Of a stretch of DNA of 47,495 nt, positions 1 through 10,106 are shown piece after piece. This stretch comes from an uncultured Chitinophaga sp. (lineage in GTDB: Bacteria; Bacteroidota; Bacteroidia; Chitinophagales; Chitinophagaceae). The position numbers and the translations under genes were made by a program. The notes under the pieces are model-generated. The model worked only from the letters and a program-made list of their open reading frames with translations, did no database searches and was not told the origin of the DNA. The stretch's first letter is position 1; each line of letters starts with the position of its first letter. The stretch lies in NCBI RefSeq assembly GCF_902168175.1, contig NZ_CABHOU010000002.1, positions 1-47,495 on the forward strand, written 5' to 3'.

Positions 1-35
1 ATTTTGAAACTTTTTGTAACCGGGGTGCTAATGTT

Positions 36-3000
36 TTGCCCAAAAGGCAGCTTAGCCAGTTGTTACGGGTCCTTATCAACAACTGTCCGCGGTTTAGTGT
101 CCAAACACAACGTGTTATGCGATTATCAACCATTTTATTGTTTGCATTTTTTATGCAGGCCAGCGCCAGCAGTTATTCGCAAACCATTACTTACAGCTGC
201 AAGAACGAATCGCTCGAGAATGTTTTTAAAGCCATTAAACAGCAAACGGGCTACCTGGTATTTTATGACCAGGCGGTGGTAAGCGGTATGAGAAAAGTGA
301 GCGTGGAAGCCAAAGCGCAGCCGCTGGAAGGTTTTGTACGCGAAGTAATTAAGGGGATGCCTTTAACTTATGCCTTCGAGAACAAAACCATCATCATCAG
401 TAAAAAAACTACCCTGGCACAACTGCTGGACGAGGTGCCGCCCGCACCTCAGCAGGTATCGGGGTTTGTGAAAGATGAAAAGGGTTACCCCGTGGCAGAA
501 GTGGTGGTGGTGATGTTACCGCAAAACCGGTATGCCGTTACCAATAAAGAAGGATATTTCATTTTTGATGTGGTGAACCCGGGTGAATACACCCTGCAGT
601 TCTCGCATATCAGCTACCAGAAGATGTCGCAGAAGATCACGCTGGGCGAAGAGGCTTACAATGCTACGTTTACCATCAAGGGTGGGGTAGACCTGGAAGG
701 GGTGACTATCAGCACGGGTTACCAAAAGATCGATCCTACTAAAGTAACGGGTGCTGTAGCACTGATCACCGCCCGGGACATTGCCGCCAGCCCTGCTATC
801 AATATCATGGAGCGCCTGGAAGGTAAAGTGGCCGGTGTATACTTCGATGTGCGTAACAACAGGATACAGGTACGAGGCGTAAATAACTTAAATCTTGAAG
901 GTACGCCGCCGCTTATCGTTATAGATGGTTTTCCGGCCATAGACCAGAACCTGATGAGCAATCCTGGCACTGGCCAGTCTGGTACCACGGGGGCTACCAA
1001 CAATACCATTCTGAATTCTTTTAACCCAGCCGATATCGAGAGTATTTCTTTTTTGAAAGATGCGGCTGCTGCTGCTATCTGGGGTTCCAGGGCAGCTAAC
1101 GGTGTAATTGTTATTGAAACGAAGAAAGGAAAAAAGGGCGCCAGCTCACTGGTATTCGGTTCTGCGCTCAGTGTTTCTTCTCCTGCCGACCTTTCCCGCC
1201 TGGACGTGATGAACAGTGCGCAATATATCGACCTGGAGCAGGAAATGTTCGATAAGAACTTCTTTCCAAACCCCAACGATCACTGGCGTTATCCTGAAGT
1301 GAGCGACGCAGTGAACCTGATGTTCAACGCGCAGAGCGGTAAGATCAGTGCAGCCGAAAGAGATGCGAAGCTGGCGGAATTGTCGCTCCGCAATAACAGG
1401 GGGCAACTGGAGCAATACATGCTGCAGAAAGCCATCACACAACAATATAACCTGTCTGTTTCAGGTGCCGGTGAAAACAGCACCTATTATATTTCCGGCA
1501 ACTATTCCAAAGACCGCCCGGTGTTTAAGAACAACAGCGCTGAAAAGTACTTCCTGAACGCAAACATCACCAACGATCTGTTTAACAAGCGTGTGAAATT
1601 GTCTACCGCATTAACGCAGGGCTTTTCCAACAGCAAGGTAAACAACGCGGCTATCCGCTCGTTAAGCCAGGGTAATTATGGCCTCAGGCCTTATGATCAG
1701 CTGGTTGATGCTTCGGGCAATTCAGTAGACCGTTATATCGCTTTCAAAAAAAGTACGTCCGACAGTCTGGCTAACCTGGGTTACCTGCCCTGGTCGTACA
1801 ATGGCATTAACGAACTTGATTTGAACAATACTTTGTACACCAGGAACGAAACCAGGATCACTTCGCAGGTAACGGTGAAGGCCACAGACTGGCTGGATGT
1901 AGCCGTATCCGGCATGTACCAGCGTAACAGCGCCAATATGAAAAACCTGGCGGATGTGGAAAGCTATGAAACCCGCGATATGGTCAATACCGGTACCGTT
2001 TTTCTCACCCAACTGCCAACTTATGGTGTGCCTATGGGAGGGATACTTAAAACCACCAACTCTACCAGCGAAGACAAATCACTGCGGTTCCAGGTGAATA
2101 TCAACAAAACATTTGGTCAACACCAGGTAACGTTTATAGCGGGCAGTGAGATCAGGGAAACGAATGTTACAGGCGAGGCCAGGATACGTTATGGGTTTGA
2201 TAAAGACGCCTCTTCCGGCATACCCGTAAACCCGATGGTGCCTTACCGTACTATATACGGCTACTCCCGCACGCTGCCTTCGCCCAACGAAGCCGTAATG
2301 GTAGACCGGAAACGTTATTTATCCTATTACGGAAATGGCAGCTACGACTACAAAGGCAAGTACCACGCCACCGCCAGTATCCGTTACGACGATTACAGCA
2401 TGCTCGGCATGGACCGCAGCAACCGCGCATTGCCGTTATGGTCGGCCGGTGCAAAGTGGGATATCAACAAAGAAGATTTCATGAGCAATGTGAGCTGGCT
2501 GGATGTGCTGGCCCTGCGCGGCAGTTATGGCATCGCAGGAAGCATCCCCGCCAGCGGCTCCAACTATACTTTATACAGCACCATCGCTATCGATCCCATC
2601 ACGCAACTGCCTTACGGTACCGTGGGCCTGCCGGGCAACCGCGGTTTGAGATGGGAAACGTCCAAAACACAAAACCTGGGGGTAGATGCGGCTTTCTTTG
2701 CAAGCAGGCTTACCCTTACACTCGATGTGTACAGGAAGAAGTCTGAAGGCATCCTGTACGCATTCCCCATCAATCCGGTGTATGGATGGCAGGACCTGGC
2801 CTACAATACGGCTAATATGAAATCGCATGGCGTGGAAGTATCTATTGGCGGCGAAGCAGTGCGTACGCGCAACTGGACATGGAGCAACAACTTTAACCTT
2901 GCTTACAACACCAATAAAGTTACCGACAGCCGTTTCCCGAAAAGTATGCTGGTAGAAAACAGGGGCGCTTTCGTGAAAGGCTATGCCGCTGATAATATGT

Positions 3001-3647
3001 GGGTGTACCGTTGGGCGGGCCTTGATAACCAGGGCCAGTCGCAGATATATACTGCTGACGGTAAGATCATTACCTCTGATATTCCTTCTTATGAGTTAAG
3101 TGCAGATGACCTGAAATCAGTAGGCCGCAGAACACCTCCGTTTACGGGTGGTTACAGTCCCACTATCCGTTATAAAAACCTGAGCCTCTCCGCCAGGGCC
3201 GTTATTTACCTTGGGCATGTGGTGGCTATGAACCCGATTACCACGAGCTCTTATCCGAACGGCGGTTTCTACCAGGGCTTTTTAACGAGCAATAAAGCTT
3301 TGGCCGACCGTTGGCGTCAGCCGGGCGATGAAGCCACTACGAATGTTCCCGGTCTTAGCGGCATCAATTTCGAAAGCATTGAACGCTACATCAATTCGGA
3401 CCTGAACGTAATAGAAGGCGATAACATCAGGTTACAGCAGTTAACACTGAACTATACGCTGAATGCTGCGGCAATTCGCAGTCTGCGCATAGTGAAGTCG
3501 CTCACAATGGGTGCCACCGTGGGTAACCTGGGGCTCATCTGGAAAAAGAACAGGGAAGGGGTTGATCCTGATTACATGTTCGCCGGTGCTTACAGCAGCT
3601 TACGCCCTGCAACAACTTACACGTTCAACGTAAATGTTTCATTTTAA
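36..3647 (+). CDS. SusC/RagA family TonB-linked outer membrane transporter with STN domain (5' end uncertain)
   Basis: TonB-dependent outer-membrane channel that forms a lid-and-barrel complex with the SusD lipoprotein encoded 13 bp downstream and imports large nutrients. The order visible is: signal peptide (starting at the ATG at 117, hydrophobic and ending ASASSYSQ), STN domain (about residues 55-110, counted from 36), carboxypeptidase-D-like regulatory domain (about 140-220), plug with the SusC signature region (FLKDAAAAAIWGSRAANG), then a long beta-barrel ending in an aromatic residue (NVNVSF). The frame is open to the first base of the window, so the true start may lie outside it; 36 is a TTG and 117 is the first in-frame ATG giving a clean signal peptide. 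The STN domain implies control by a FecR/sigma pair, which would have to lie to the left of the window or elsewhere. The substrate cannot be read from the sequence. Confidence 0.93.
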   Translation: MPKRQLSQLLRVLINNCPRFSVQTQRVMRLSTILLFAFFMQASASSYSQTITYSCKNESLENVFKAIKQQTGYLVFYDQAVVSGMRKVSVEAKAQPLEGFVREVIKGMPLTYAFENKTIIISKKTTLAQLLDEVPPAPQQVSGFVKDEKGYPVAEVVVVMLPQNRYAVTNKEGYFIFDVVNPGEYTLQFSHISYQKMSQKITLGEEAYNATFTIKGGVDLEGVTISTGYQKIDPTKVTGAVALITARDIAASPAINIMERLEGKVAGVYFDVRNNRIQVRGVNNLNLEGTPPLIVIDGFPAIDQNLMSNPGTGQSGTTGATNNTILNSFNPADIESISFLKDAAAAAIWGSRAANGVIVIETKKGKKGASSLVFGSALSVSSPADLSRLDVMNSAQYIDLEQEMFDKNFFPNPNDHWRYPEVSDAVNLMFNAQSGKISAAERDAKLAELSLRNNRGQLEQYMLQKAITQQYNLSVSGAGENSTYYISGNYSKDRPVFKNNSAEKYFLNANITNDLFNKRVKLSTALTQGFSNSKVNNAAIRSLSQGNYGLRPYDQLVDASGNSVDRYIAFKKSTSDSLANLGYLPWSYNGINELDLNNTLYTRNETRITSQVTVKATDWLDVAVSGMYQRNSANMKNLADVESYETRDMVNTGTVFLTQLPTYGVPMGGILKTTNSTSEDKSLRFQVNINKTFGQHQVTFIAGSEIRETNVTGEARIRYGFDKDASSGIPVNPMVPYRTIYGYSRTLPSPNEAVMVDRKRYLSYYGNGSYDYKGKYHATASIRYDDYSMLGMDRSNRALPLWSAGAKWDINKEDFMSNVSWLDVLALRGSYGIAGSIPASGSNYTLYSTIAIDPITQLPYGTVGLPGNRGLRWETSKTQNLGVDAAFFASRLTLTLDVYRKKSEGILYAFPINPVYGWQDLAYNTANMKSHGVEVSIGGEAVRTRNWTWSNNFNLAYNTNKVTDSRFPKSMLVENRGAFVKGYAADNMWVYRWAGLDNQGQSQIYTADGKIITSDIPSYELSADDLKSVGRRTPPFTGGYSPTIRYKNLSLSARAVIYLGHVVAMNPITTSSYPNGGFYQGFLTSNKALADRWRQPGDEATTNVPGLSGINFESIERYINSDLNVIEGDNIRLQQLTLNYTLNAAAIRSLRIVKSLTMGATVGNLGLIWKKNREGVDPDYMFAGAYSSLRPATTYTFNVNVSF

Positions 3648-3660
3648 TTAAACATTGATC

Positions 3661-5031
3661 ATGAAGAAACTCATATATATAGCTTTGGCAGGTGCCGCCT
3701 TATTCGGCAGCACCGGTTGCCGTAAGTATGTGGAGATAGACCAGGTGGGCAAACGTACTTTGCATTATACCAGCGATTACCAGAACATACTCAATAATAT
3801 AGATGCGGTGGAACAGTCTTATTACTATTCCACCCTGGCCAGCGATGAAATGAGCGTGTACGACGATATGTACGCTAATGCTATGAGCGACCAGGAGAAA
3901 AGTGTTTACCGCTGGGCTGCCGATTTGTTCGGTGACACTAATGATACCGACTGGGACGCTTTGTACAAGAGCATTTTTATGTTTAACCAGGTGGCCGACG
4001 AAGTAATGGACAGTGATGGGGGAACAGACAAACAGAAGCGCAGCATCCGTGCAGCAGCACAGGTACATCGTGCATACGCTTACTGGGTGCTGGTGAATAC
4101 GTACGCCAAACAGTACGACGCCACCACTGCAGCTACTGATCCCGGTGTGCCAATGTTGTTACAACCCGTGTTTTTTGTCAACCTGAAGCGCGCTACAGTA
4201 GAACAGGTATATACCCAGATTAAAAAAGACCTGACAGAAGCAATAGCCGATTTACCGGCCACTTCGCAGTTCAATACTTTCCCTTCACAGGCCGCTGCCT
4301 TTGCCGTACTGGCGCGCACTTGCCTGCAAATGGGCGCGTATGCCGATGCCGGCCGTTTCGCTGACAGTGCGTTGCTGCGCAAAAATGGCCTGCTCGATCT
4401 CAATGATCACATTTCCGATCCGTTTACCTTGCCAGCAAGGTTTAATGACCCGGAGCTGATTTTCTCCAAAAGCCTTAACGGTGTTGGTGTGTTGGCATTG
4501 AGCCAGGAAACGATCGACCTGTTCGACGCGAATGACCTGCGTTACGAGCTGTTTACGGCAGATGGACAGGAAGTATTTTTCAGGCCCTTTAATGGTCGCA
4601 CTTATTTCCGCTATCTGCGTACGTTTGGTACCACGGGTTATGTGTTGCAGATCGGACTGAACGTGCCCGAAATGATGCTGATCAAAGCAGAAAGCCTGGC
4701 CAGGGCAAACAATGGCGGCGATGCAGTAGACATACTCAACACCCTTCGCCAGAAACGTTTCCGGGCCGCAGATTATGTTGCCCTTAGTGCCACAACGGCT
4801 GATGAGGCGCTAGACCTGGTAATCGAAGAGAGGAGGAGAGAGCTGCTCGGCGGTGGCATACGCTGGTTCGATCAGAAAAGGTTGAACAAAGAACCGCACT
4901 TCGCGAAAACAGTGACCAGGCAATTGCTTGGCGAAACATACACACTTGCGCCTAACAGTAATCGCTACGTGTTTCCAATTGGCAGCAAGTACATTTTATT
5001 AAACCCGGAAATAGAACAAAACCCGCGATAA
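3661..5031 (+). CDS. SusD/RagB family nutrient-binding outer membrane lipoprotein
   Basis: Surface lipoprotein that captures substrate and caps the SusC channel encoded immediately upstream. It has a short hydrophobic leader ending in a lipobox (LFGSTGC, lipidated Cys20), followed by an alpha-helical SusD-type body. The C-terminal part carries the usual family segments: an RAxNGGDAVDILNTLR-like stretch, then EERRRELLGGGIRWFDQKR and a final YVFPI...NPEIEQNP. Length of 456 residues is normal for the family. The start is taken as the ATG at 3661; a TTG two codons upstream (3655) is also possible. The gene begins 13 bp after the SusC stop, so both are almost certainly co-transcribed. Confidence 0.93.
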   Translation: MKKLIYIALAGAALFGSTGCRKYVEIDQVGKRTLHYTSDYQNILNNIDAVEQSYYYSTLASDEMSVYDDMYANAMSDQEKSVYRWAADLFGDTNDTDWDALYKSIFMFNQVADEVMDSDGGTDKQKRSIRAAAQVHRAYAYWVLVNTYAKQYDATTAATDPGVPMLLQPVFFVNLKRATVEQVYTQIKKDLTEAIADLPATSQFNTFPSQAAAFAVLARTCLQMGAYADAGRFADSALLRKNGLLDLNDHISDPFTLPARFNDPELIFSKSLNGVGVLALSQETIDLFDANDLRYELFTADGQEVFFRPFNGRTYFRYLRTFGTTGYVLQIGLNVPEMMLIKAESLARANNGGDAVDILNTLRQKRFRAADYVALSATTADEALDLVIEERRRELLGGGIRWFDQKRLNKEPHFAKTVTRQLLGETYTLAPNSNRYVFPIGSKYILLNPEIEQNPR

Positions 5032-5062
5032 ACTAAACCAGGCTTAAATAATCCAATTTTTT

Positions 5063-7600
5063 ATGTTGAAACGTAAGATGCAGATCTTCGCTTCTGTGGC
5101 TTCCTGCGCCCTAATTATGACCGCAGGTAATGCCCAGGCGCAGTTCTGGAAGAAGAAGAAGGTTACGCCACCGCCAGTTGCGGCAGCGGATACGACCAAA
5201 AAGAAAGATGCGCCGAAATTGAAACCTTATGAGGAAGTGTTGAAAGACGCGAAGGCCAGTAAAGGTTTTTTAACCGTGCATACAAAGGATGATAAATACT
5301 ACTTTGAAGTTCCAAACACCCTGCTGGGCCGCGATATTCTTGTGGTAAGCCGTATATCCAAAGCTTCGGTTGAAATGCGTAACGGCGCCGCTGGTTACGC
5401 CGGCGACCAGATCGGTGAAACGGTCTATCGTTTTGAAAAAGGCCCGAAGGATAAGGTGTTCCTGCGCCGTATTTCTTTTATCGAATACGCGGCCGACAGC
5501 ACCCGTTCTATGTACAACAGCGTACAGAAAAACGGCGTGCAGGCTATTGCAGCGGTATACCCGGTACTGGCTTATTCGAAAGACAGCTCTTCCTCGGTAT
5601 TTGAGGCCACTGAACTGCTGAACAGCGATAACGAGATTATCTGGTTCCAGCGGAAAGCGTTTAAAGAACGTGCCGGCATGGGGTCGCAAATAAACGAGGC
5701 CAGCTATCTTAACTATGTGCGTACCTTTCCCACTAACATCGAAGTAAATGCCGTAAAAAGCTACACGCCTGGCTTAAATCCATCGGGCCCCAGTTACACC
5801 GTGGAGCTAAATGCCTCGATGATGCTCCTGCCCGAAAAACCTATGCAGGCGCGTTATGCCGACCCGCGTGTCGGATACTTTGCCGTTGGGCACCGCGACT
5901 TCGAAATTCATCCGCAAGGCGTGGAAGATGCTGTGTATATCCGTCGCTGGAGGCTGGAGCCTAAGCCGGAGGACATGGAGAAATACAAACGCGGCGAACT
6001 CGTAGAACCGGTAAAACCCATCGTGTTTTATATCGATCCTACTACACCGGAAAAATGGATACCGTACCTGATCGACGGTGTAAACGACTGGAAAGTAGCC
6101 TTCGAGCGTGCTGGTTTTAAAAATGCCATCTACGCCCGCAGAGCGCCTACTAAAGAAGAAGACAGCACCTGGAGTATTGACGATGCGCGCCACTCGGCCA
6201 TCGTTTACAGGCCTTCTGTAGTGGCCAATGCTATGGGGCCCAACGTGGCCGATCCCCGCAGCGGTGAGATACTAGAAAGCCACATTTTCTGGTACCATAA
6301 TGTAATGCAACTGCTGCAAAAGTGGTACATGCTGCAGGCCGGTGCGGTAGATCCCCGTGCCCGTAAAGCGGTATTCGACGATGCGCTGATGGGTAATCTT
6401 ATCCGTTTTGTTTCCTCACATGAAGTAGGTCACACACTTGGGTTGCTGCATAACTATGGCGCCAGCTCCACCGTGCCGGTAGAGAAACTGCGCGATAAAG
6501 CCTGGGTGGAGAAATACGGTCATACGCCATCTATCATGGACTATGCACGCTTTAATTATGTAGCCCAGCCTGAAGATAATATTGGTGATGCAGGTATTAT
6601 GCCGCGTATTAACGACTATGATAAATGGGCTATTGAATGGGGCTACCGCCTGTTCCCCGAGTTTAAATCGGCGGATGAAGAACGTCATACCGTTGCTAAG
6701 TGGGCATCAGACAGTGCTGCTAACCCGCGCCTGTGGTTCGGTTATGAAATGGACCAGCACGATCCCCGCGCGCAGAGCGAAGACCTGGGCGACGATGCGA
6801 TGTTAGCCAGTACTTATGGTATCAAAAACCTGAAAAGGATCGTACCGCAACTGGTGAAATGGACCGCCAATCCTGATAAGGATTATATGGAACTGAAGAA
6901 TACCTACGTGCAATTATACCAGCAATATTACCGCTACATAGGACACGTGGCAAAGAATATCGGGGGCATTTATACTACCGAAAAACTATATTCCCAACCT
7001 GGCCCGGTGTACGTAACTGTGCCTTATGCGAAACAGAAATCGGCCATGAAATTCATGAACGACGAGGTGTTTAAAACGCCGATGTGGTTAAACGAGCCAA
7101 CGATTACAGACAAGCTGCCCATGAACTTCGCCATAGAACTGGCTGGTCTGCAGCGCGAAGTGGTTGACGGGTTGATTACGCAGCAGCGTATGAGTAAGCT
7201 GATTAATGCGGAGGTGCAGGCGAACGGAAAAGTGAAAACGTACACTCTGCACGAGTTCTTTGCTGACCTGAACAAAGGCATTTTTACAGAGGTATACAGT
7301 GGTAAAAACGTAGACGTTTACAGGCGCACCCTGCAACAGTTGTATGTTACCCGTTTATTGTTCCTGGCCAACCTGGCAGATAACCCGGGTTTGATGATGG
7401 GTGATTATGCATTCCAGATTTATATTTCTGATGTTCCCGGTACTTTAAAAGATAACCTGCGCCAGTTGCGCCAGGTGATGAGGAAGGCCGTGCAAAACGG
7501 AGGGCTGGATGCGGCTACCCGTATTCACCTGAACGATATGGATGACAAGATCGGCGGCATCTTCGAGAAAAGAGTGATGCAGCCCTACGAAATAAAATAG
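5063..7600 (+). CDS. Secreted zinc-dependent metalloprotease (DUF5117/DUF5118 type, metzincin motif)
   Basis: Predicted exported zinc endopeptidase. Residues 1-26 form a signal peptide ending AQAQ, followed by a lysine- and proline-rich linker. The catalytic motif HEVGHTLGLLH lies at residues 453-463; it is the extended metzincin form HExxHxxGxxH, with H453, H457 and H463 as zinc ligands and E454 as general base. A Met-turn candidate (SIMDYAR) follows about 35 residues later. The overall layout matches the large Bacteroidota zinc-dependent metalloproteases described under DUF5117 and DUF5118. It starts 31 bp after the SusD stop with no terminator between, so it belongs to the SusC-SusD transcript. 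This suggests that the locus handles a peptide or protein-derived nutrient, which is inference. A terminator follows at 7668. Confidence 0.9.
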   Translation: MLKRKMQIFASVASCALIMTAGNAQAQFWKKKKVTPPPVAAADTTKKKDAPKLKPYEEVLKDAKASKGFLTVHTKDDKYYFEVPNTLLGRDILVVSRISKASVEMRNGAAGYAGDQIGETVYRFEKGPKDKVFLRRISFIEYAADSTRSMYNSVQKNGVQAIAAVYPVLAYSKDSSSSVFEATELLNSDNEIIWFQRKAFKERAGMGSQINEASYLNYVRTFPTNIEVNAVKSYTPGLNPSGPSYTVELNASMMLLPEKPMQARYADPRVGYFAVGHRDFEIHPQGVEDAVYIRRWRLEPKPEDMEKYKRGELVEPVKPIVFYIDPTTPEKWIPYLIDGVNDWKVAFERAGFKNAIYARRAPTKEEDSTWSIDDARHSAIVYRPSVVANAMGPNVADPRSGEILESHIFWYHNVMQLLQKWYMLQAGAVDPRARKAVFDDALMGNLIRFVSSHEVGHTLGLLHNYGASSTVPVEKLRDKAWVEKYGHTPSIMDYARFNYVAQPEDNIGDAGIMPRINDYDKWAIEWGYRLFPEFKSADEERHTVAKWASDSAANPRLWFGYEMDQHDPRAQSEDLGDDAMLASTYGIKNLKRIVPQLVKWTANPDKDYMELKNTYVQLYQQYYRYIGHVAKNIGGIYTTEKLYSQPGPVYVTVPYAKQKSAMKFMNDEVFKTPMWLNEPTITDKLPMNFAIELAGLQREVVDGLITQQRMSKLINAEVQANGKVKTYTLHEFFADLNKGIFTEVYSGKNVDVYRRTLQQLYVTRLLFLANLADNPGLMMGDYAFQIYISDVPGTLKDNLRQLRQVMRKAVQNGGLDAATRIHLNDMDDKIGGIFEKRVMQPYEIK

Positions 7601-7667
7601 GTTATTCTCATAAAAAAAGTAAATAACGCGGGGTACTGTTTAGTCCTGGCCTATAGATTTTGGTTGT

Positions 7668-7698
7668 AGTCCCTTGCTTTAAAGCAGGGGACTTTTTT
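7668..7698 (+). terminator. Rho-independent terminator of the first SusC/SusD/protease operon
   Basis: An 11-bp stem (AGTCCCTTGCT pairing with AGCAGGGGACT, one G-T wobble) with a TTA-type loop is followed by a run of six T. It lies 68 bp after the protease stop. The remaining bases from 7699 to 7852 show no further gene. Confidence 0.85.
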
Positions 7699-7852
7699 AT
7701 AAAACCGGGATACTTACCAGTCCCGGCACTTGAAAACCAATCTTCCGCCGCAACACAGCAGTACTTTTTTTATGGGGCAAAGTCCGGCGACCTCAACTAC
7801 CCGTTTTCTTGCATGGAATCATTTTTGTTAGTCCATAGGGAAAAATAATCTC

Positions 7853-8056
7853 ATGGCACAGGAAGAAGCTCCCAAATCAGTTCCCGCCGCAGGCAATGCC
7901 AGCAATCCGGCTCCATTCAGCAGTGAAAACAGGCCGGGAAAAGGTATGCTGGACAAAAAAGCGGAGAAATACATGCGCGAGGGCGCCAACCTGGTAGATA
8001 TGCCAGATGCGGAGGAAGACCAGGAAGCCATAGACGAAAAAGAGGAAGGGAGATAA
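7853..8056 (+). CDS. Small acidic hypothetical protein
   Basis: Sixty-seven residues, strongly acidic in the C-terminal half, with an Ala/Pro/Asn-rich N-terminus and no signal peptide or membrane segment. A central PGKGMLDKKAEKYMREGANL stretch looks helical and is the most protein-like part. I do not recognise a named family. It stands alone between the terminator at 7668 and the sigma factor. An overlapping minus-strand frame (7828-8187) is judged less likely because its predicted protein is irregular, whereas this frame has a charged, soluble composition. Function unknown. Confidence 0.5.
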   Translation: MAQEEAPKSVPAAGNASNPAPFSSENRPGKGMLDKKAEKYMREGANLVDMPDAEEDQEAIDEKEEGR

Positions 8057-8267
8057 AACGAACGCCTGTGACGAGCTACCGTAAGAAGGACTTCCCACGT
8101 GGCCACATCCCCAAATACCCCAAAACGGTGCATTACCGGGAGAGGGCGTTTTATGGTCGGTAGTAATTGACCCGTTCTTCCCGCCAAATTACCATTTTCC
8201 CGAACCGATTTAGCATTATAGCCACTTTTGAGTATGTTTATGCGCAGAATACAGCTATTTCCCGCTA

Positions 8268-8861
8268 TTGGCGAACACTACTATACATAATGAACAAGCA
8301 TTGCTGCGGCTGGTAGCCGAGGGCGATGAAACCAGTTTTGGGGAGCTGTACCGTCATTATTATCCACGGTTAAAGCCATATATTTCCCGCAACGCCGCCT
8401 CTGAAGTACAGGCCGAGGAAATTATCCAGGAAACGTTTATTCGCCTGTGGCTGAACCGGGAAAAGCTGCCTGAGATAGCAAACTTTAATGCCTGGCTGTT
8501 TAAGGTAGCATCCCGCGAATTTTTAACGGCGCTGCGCAAACAGGTGAATTATGAGGAAAAGGTAGGCACGCTGCAGCATACACCGGCCGCTGGTCCCATT
8601 TCGCCATTTGAACAGTTGCATGTAAGGGAAATTAAGGCCCTGGTAAAGGAAGCCGTGGAACAACTGCCGGAACAGCGCCGCCGCGTGTTTAAAATGAGCC
8701 GCGAACAGGGGCTAAAGGTGAACGAAATAGCCGAACAGCTGTCTATATCGCCGCAAACAGTGAAAAATATGCTCAGCACTTCGCTGAAACAAATACGTGA
8801 ACACCTCGCCTCGGCAGGACATCCATACCTGCTGCTTTATCTATTGTTAAAAATCCTTTAA
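8268..8861 (+). CDS. ECF RNA polymerase sigma factor (FecI-like, sigma-70 family)
   Basis: Extracytoplasmic-function sigma factor that directs RNA polymerase to its target promoters, probably those of the SusC/SusD genes downstream. Region 2 is visible at about residues 12-80 (LVAEGDETSFGELYRHYYPRL..., EEIIQETFIRLW) and region 4 at about 125-180 with a helix-turn-helix (VNEIAEQLSISPQTVKNMLSTSLKQIREHL). At 197 residues it is of normal ECF length. The start at 8268 is a TTG: the frame has a stop at 8229 and no ATG or GTG between, so TTG is the only plausible start that keeps region 2 complete. The FecR-type anti-sigma gene follows after 90 bp, the standard pairing. Confidence 0.93.
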   Translation: MANTTIHNEQALLRLVAEGDETSFGELYRHYYPRLKPYISRNAASEVQAEEIIQETFIRLWLNREKLPEIANFNAWLFKVASREFLTALRKQVNYEEKVGTLQHTPAAGPISPFEQLHVREIKALVKEAVEQLPEQRRRVFKMSREQGLKVNEIAEQLSISPQTVKNMLSTSLKQIREHLASAGHPYLLLYLLLKIL

Positions 8862-8951
8862 AAAAATTCCTCAACGGATAGTACCAATTGCTTTTTCGGC
8901 CTTCTTACAGGCAGGAAAGACAAATAATGCTTTGCCTGCGTACCGACATTC

Positions 8952-10106
8952 ATGGAAAAACAACGATTTAACTACCTGCTGGAACAATACCTTAATAATC
9001 GCCTTTCCCCGGAAGAAGGCGGGGAGCTGCTCCGTACGGTCAATACCGACGACGACGCCTGGCTCGTAGAGAACATAGCGGAAATGATGGAGCTGGAAGC
9101 CGCCACCCCGGCCGAAGTAAGCGGCCCGTTAATGGAAGCCAACATCGCCAGTGTGCTTGGAATTGATAAATCCGGCAGCCGCCGAATCAGTATTTTCCGC
9201 CGTTACCGCTGGGCCGCGGCTGCCGCCCTGTTATTACTGGCCGCCGGTACCTGGATGCTGGTAAAGGAAAACCCATCTTCACAAAAGGTAGTGGTGGTAA
9301 CACCCTTGCTGGACTTAATGCCTGCGCGGAATAAGGCCACACTCACCCTGGCCGATGGCTCCATGGTAACACTGGATAAAGATAGCAGCCGTACCATCAG
9401 GCAAGGCGCCACAGCCGTTAAGCAGCAGGGAGGACAATTGATTTATGAGAACAGCACCGCTCCGCAGGAAGTAGCCTACAATACCCTCTCCACCTCGCAC
9501 GGCAGCCAGTTTCGCGCCACGCTGCCCGACGGCAGCCAGGTTTGGCTGAATGCAGGATCGTCCATTACTTACCCCACTGCCTTTACGGGCAACGAACGTA
9601 AGGTGGAAGTGAAGGGCGAAGTATATATGGACGTTGTGCAAAATGCACAGATGCCGTTTAAGGTAACCACAGCGGGTATGGAAGTGGTCGTACTGGGTAC
9701 CGCTTTTAATATCAATGCCTACGAAGATGAGCCAGGCATTAACACCACACTGGTAAATGGAAGTATAAAAATCAACGCCGGCGGACAGTCGCAAATACTG
9801 CAACCCCGCCAGCAGGCCAACATACTGAACGGGAACATCACCTTAAACAGCAAGGCAGATGTGGGCGAAGCCACAGCCTGGAAAAACGGTGTATTCTCTT
9901 TTAAAGACGCCGATCTTAAAGCCGTCATGCGCCAATTATCGCGCTGGTACGATGTAACAGTTATTTACGAGGGTAATATCCCATACCGGGTATTCCGGGG
10001 CGAAATAGGCCGCGACCTTTCGCTGCACCAGGTATTAAAAGGCCTGGGTAATATGGGCGTAAACTTTAGAATAGAAGAAGGGCGCAGACTTATTGTAACG
10101 CCATAA
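8952..10106 (+). CDS. FecR-family anti-sigma factor
   Basis: Inner-membrane anti-sigma factor that holds the sigma factor encoded just upstream and releases it when the cognate SusC signals through its STN domain. The cytoplasmic N-terminal part (residues 1-85) is followed by one membrane helix (about 86-104, AAAAALLLLAAGTWMLV). The periplasmic FecR domain (about 190-285) contains LPDGSQVWLNAGSSITYP and GTAFNINAY. A DUF4974-like C-terminal domain (about 315-384) contains FKDADLKAVMRQLSRWYDV. The order sigma, FecR, SusC, SusD, TlpA is the classical cell-surface signalling layout of this phylum. Confidence 0.93.
   Translation: MEKQRFNYLLEQYLNNRLSPEEGGELLRTVNTDDDAWLVENIAEMMELEAATPAEVSGPLMEANIASVLGIDKSGSRRISIFRRYRWAAAAALLLLAAGTWMLVKENPSSQKVVVVTPLLDLMPARNKATLTLADGSMVTLDKDSSRTIRQGATAVKQQGGQLIYENSTAPQEVAYNTLSTSHGSQFRATLPDGSQVWLNAGSSITYPTAFTGNERKVEVKGEVYMDVVQNAQMPFKVTTAGMEVVVLGTAFNINAYEDEPGINTTLVNGSIKINAGGQSQILQPRQQANILNGNITLNSKADVGEATAWKNGVFSFKDADLKAVMRQLSRWYDVTVIYEGNIPYRVFRGEIGRDLSLHQVLKGLGNMGVNFRIEEGRRLIVTP

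Noticed and set aside
7828..8187. Minus-strand frame of 119 codons overlapping the small acidic protein
   Set aside because: Irregular composition and no family pattern; the plus-strand frame looks more protein-like.
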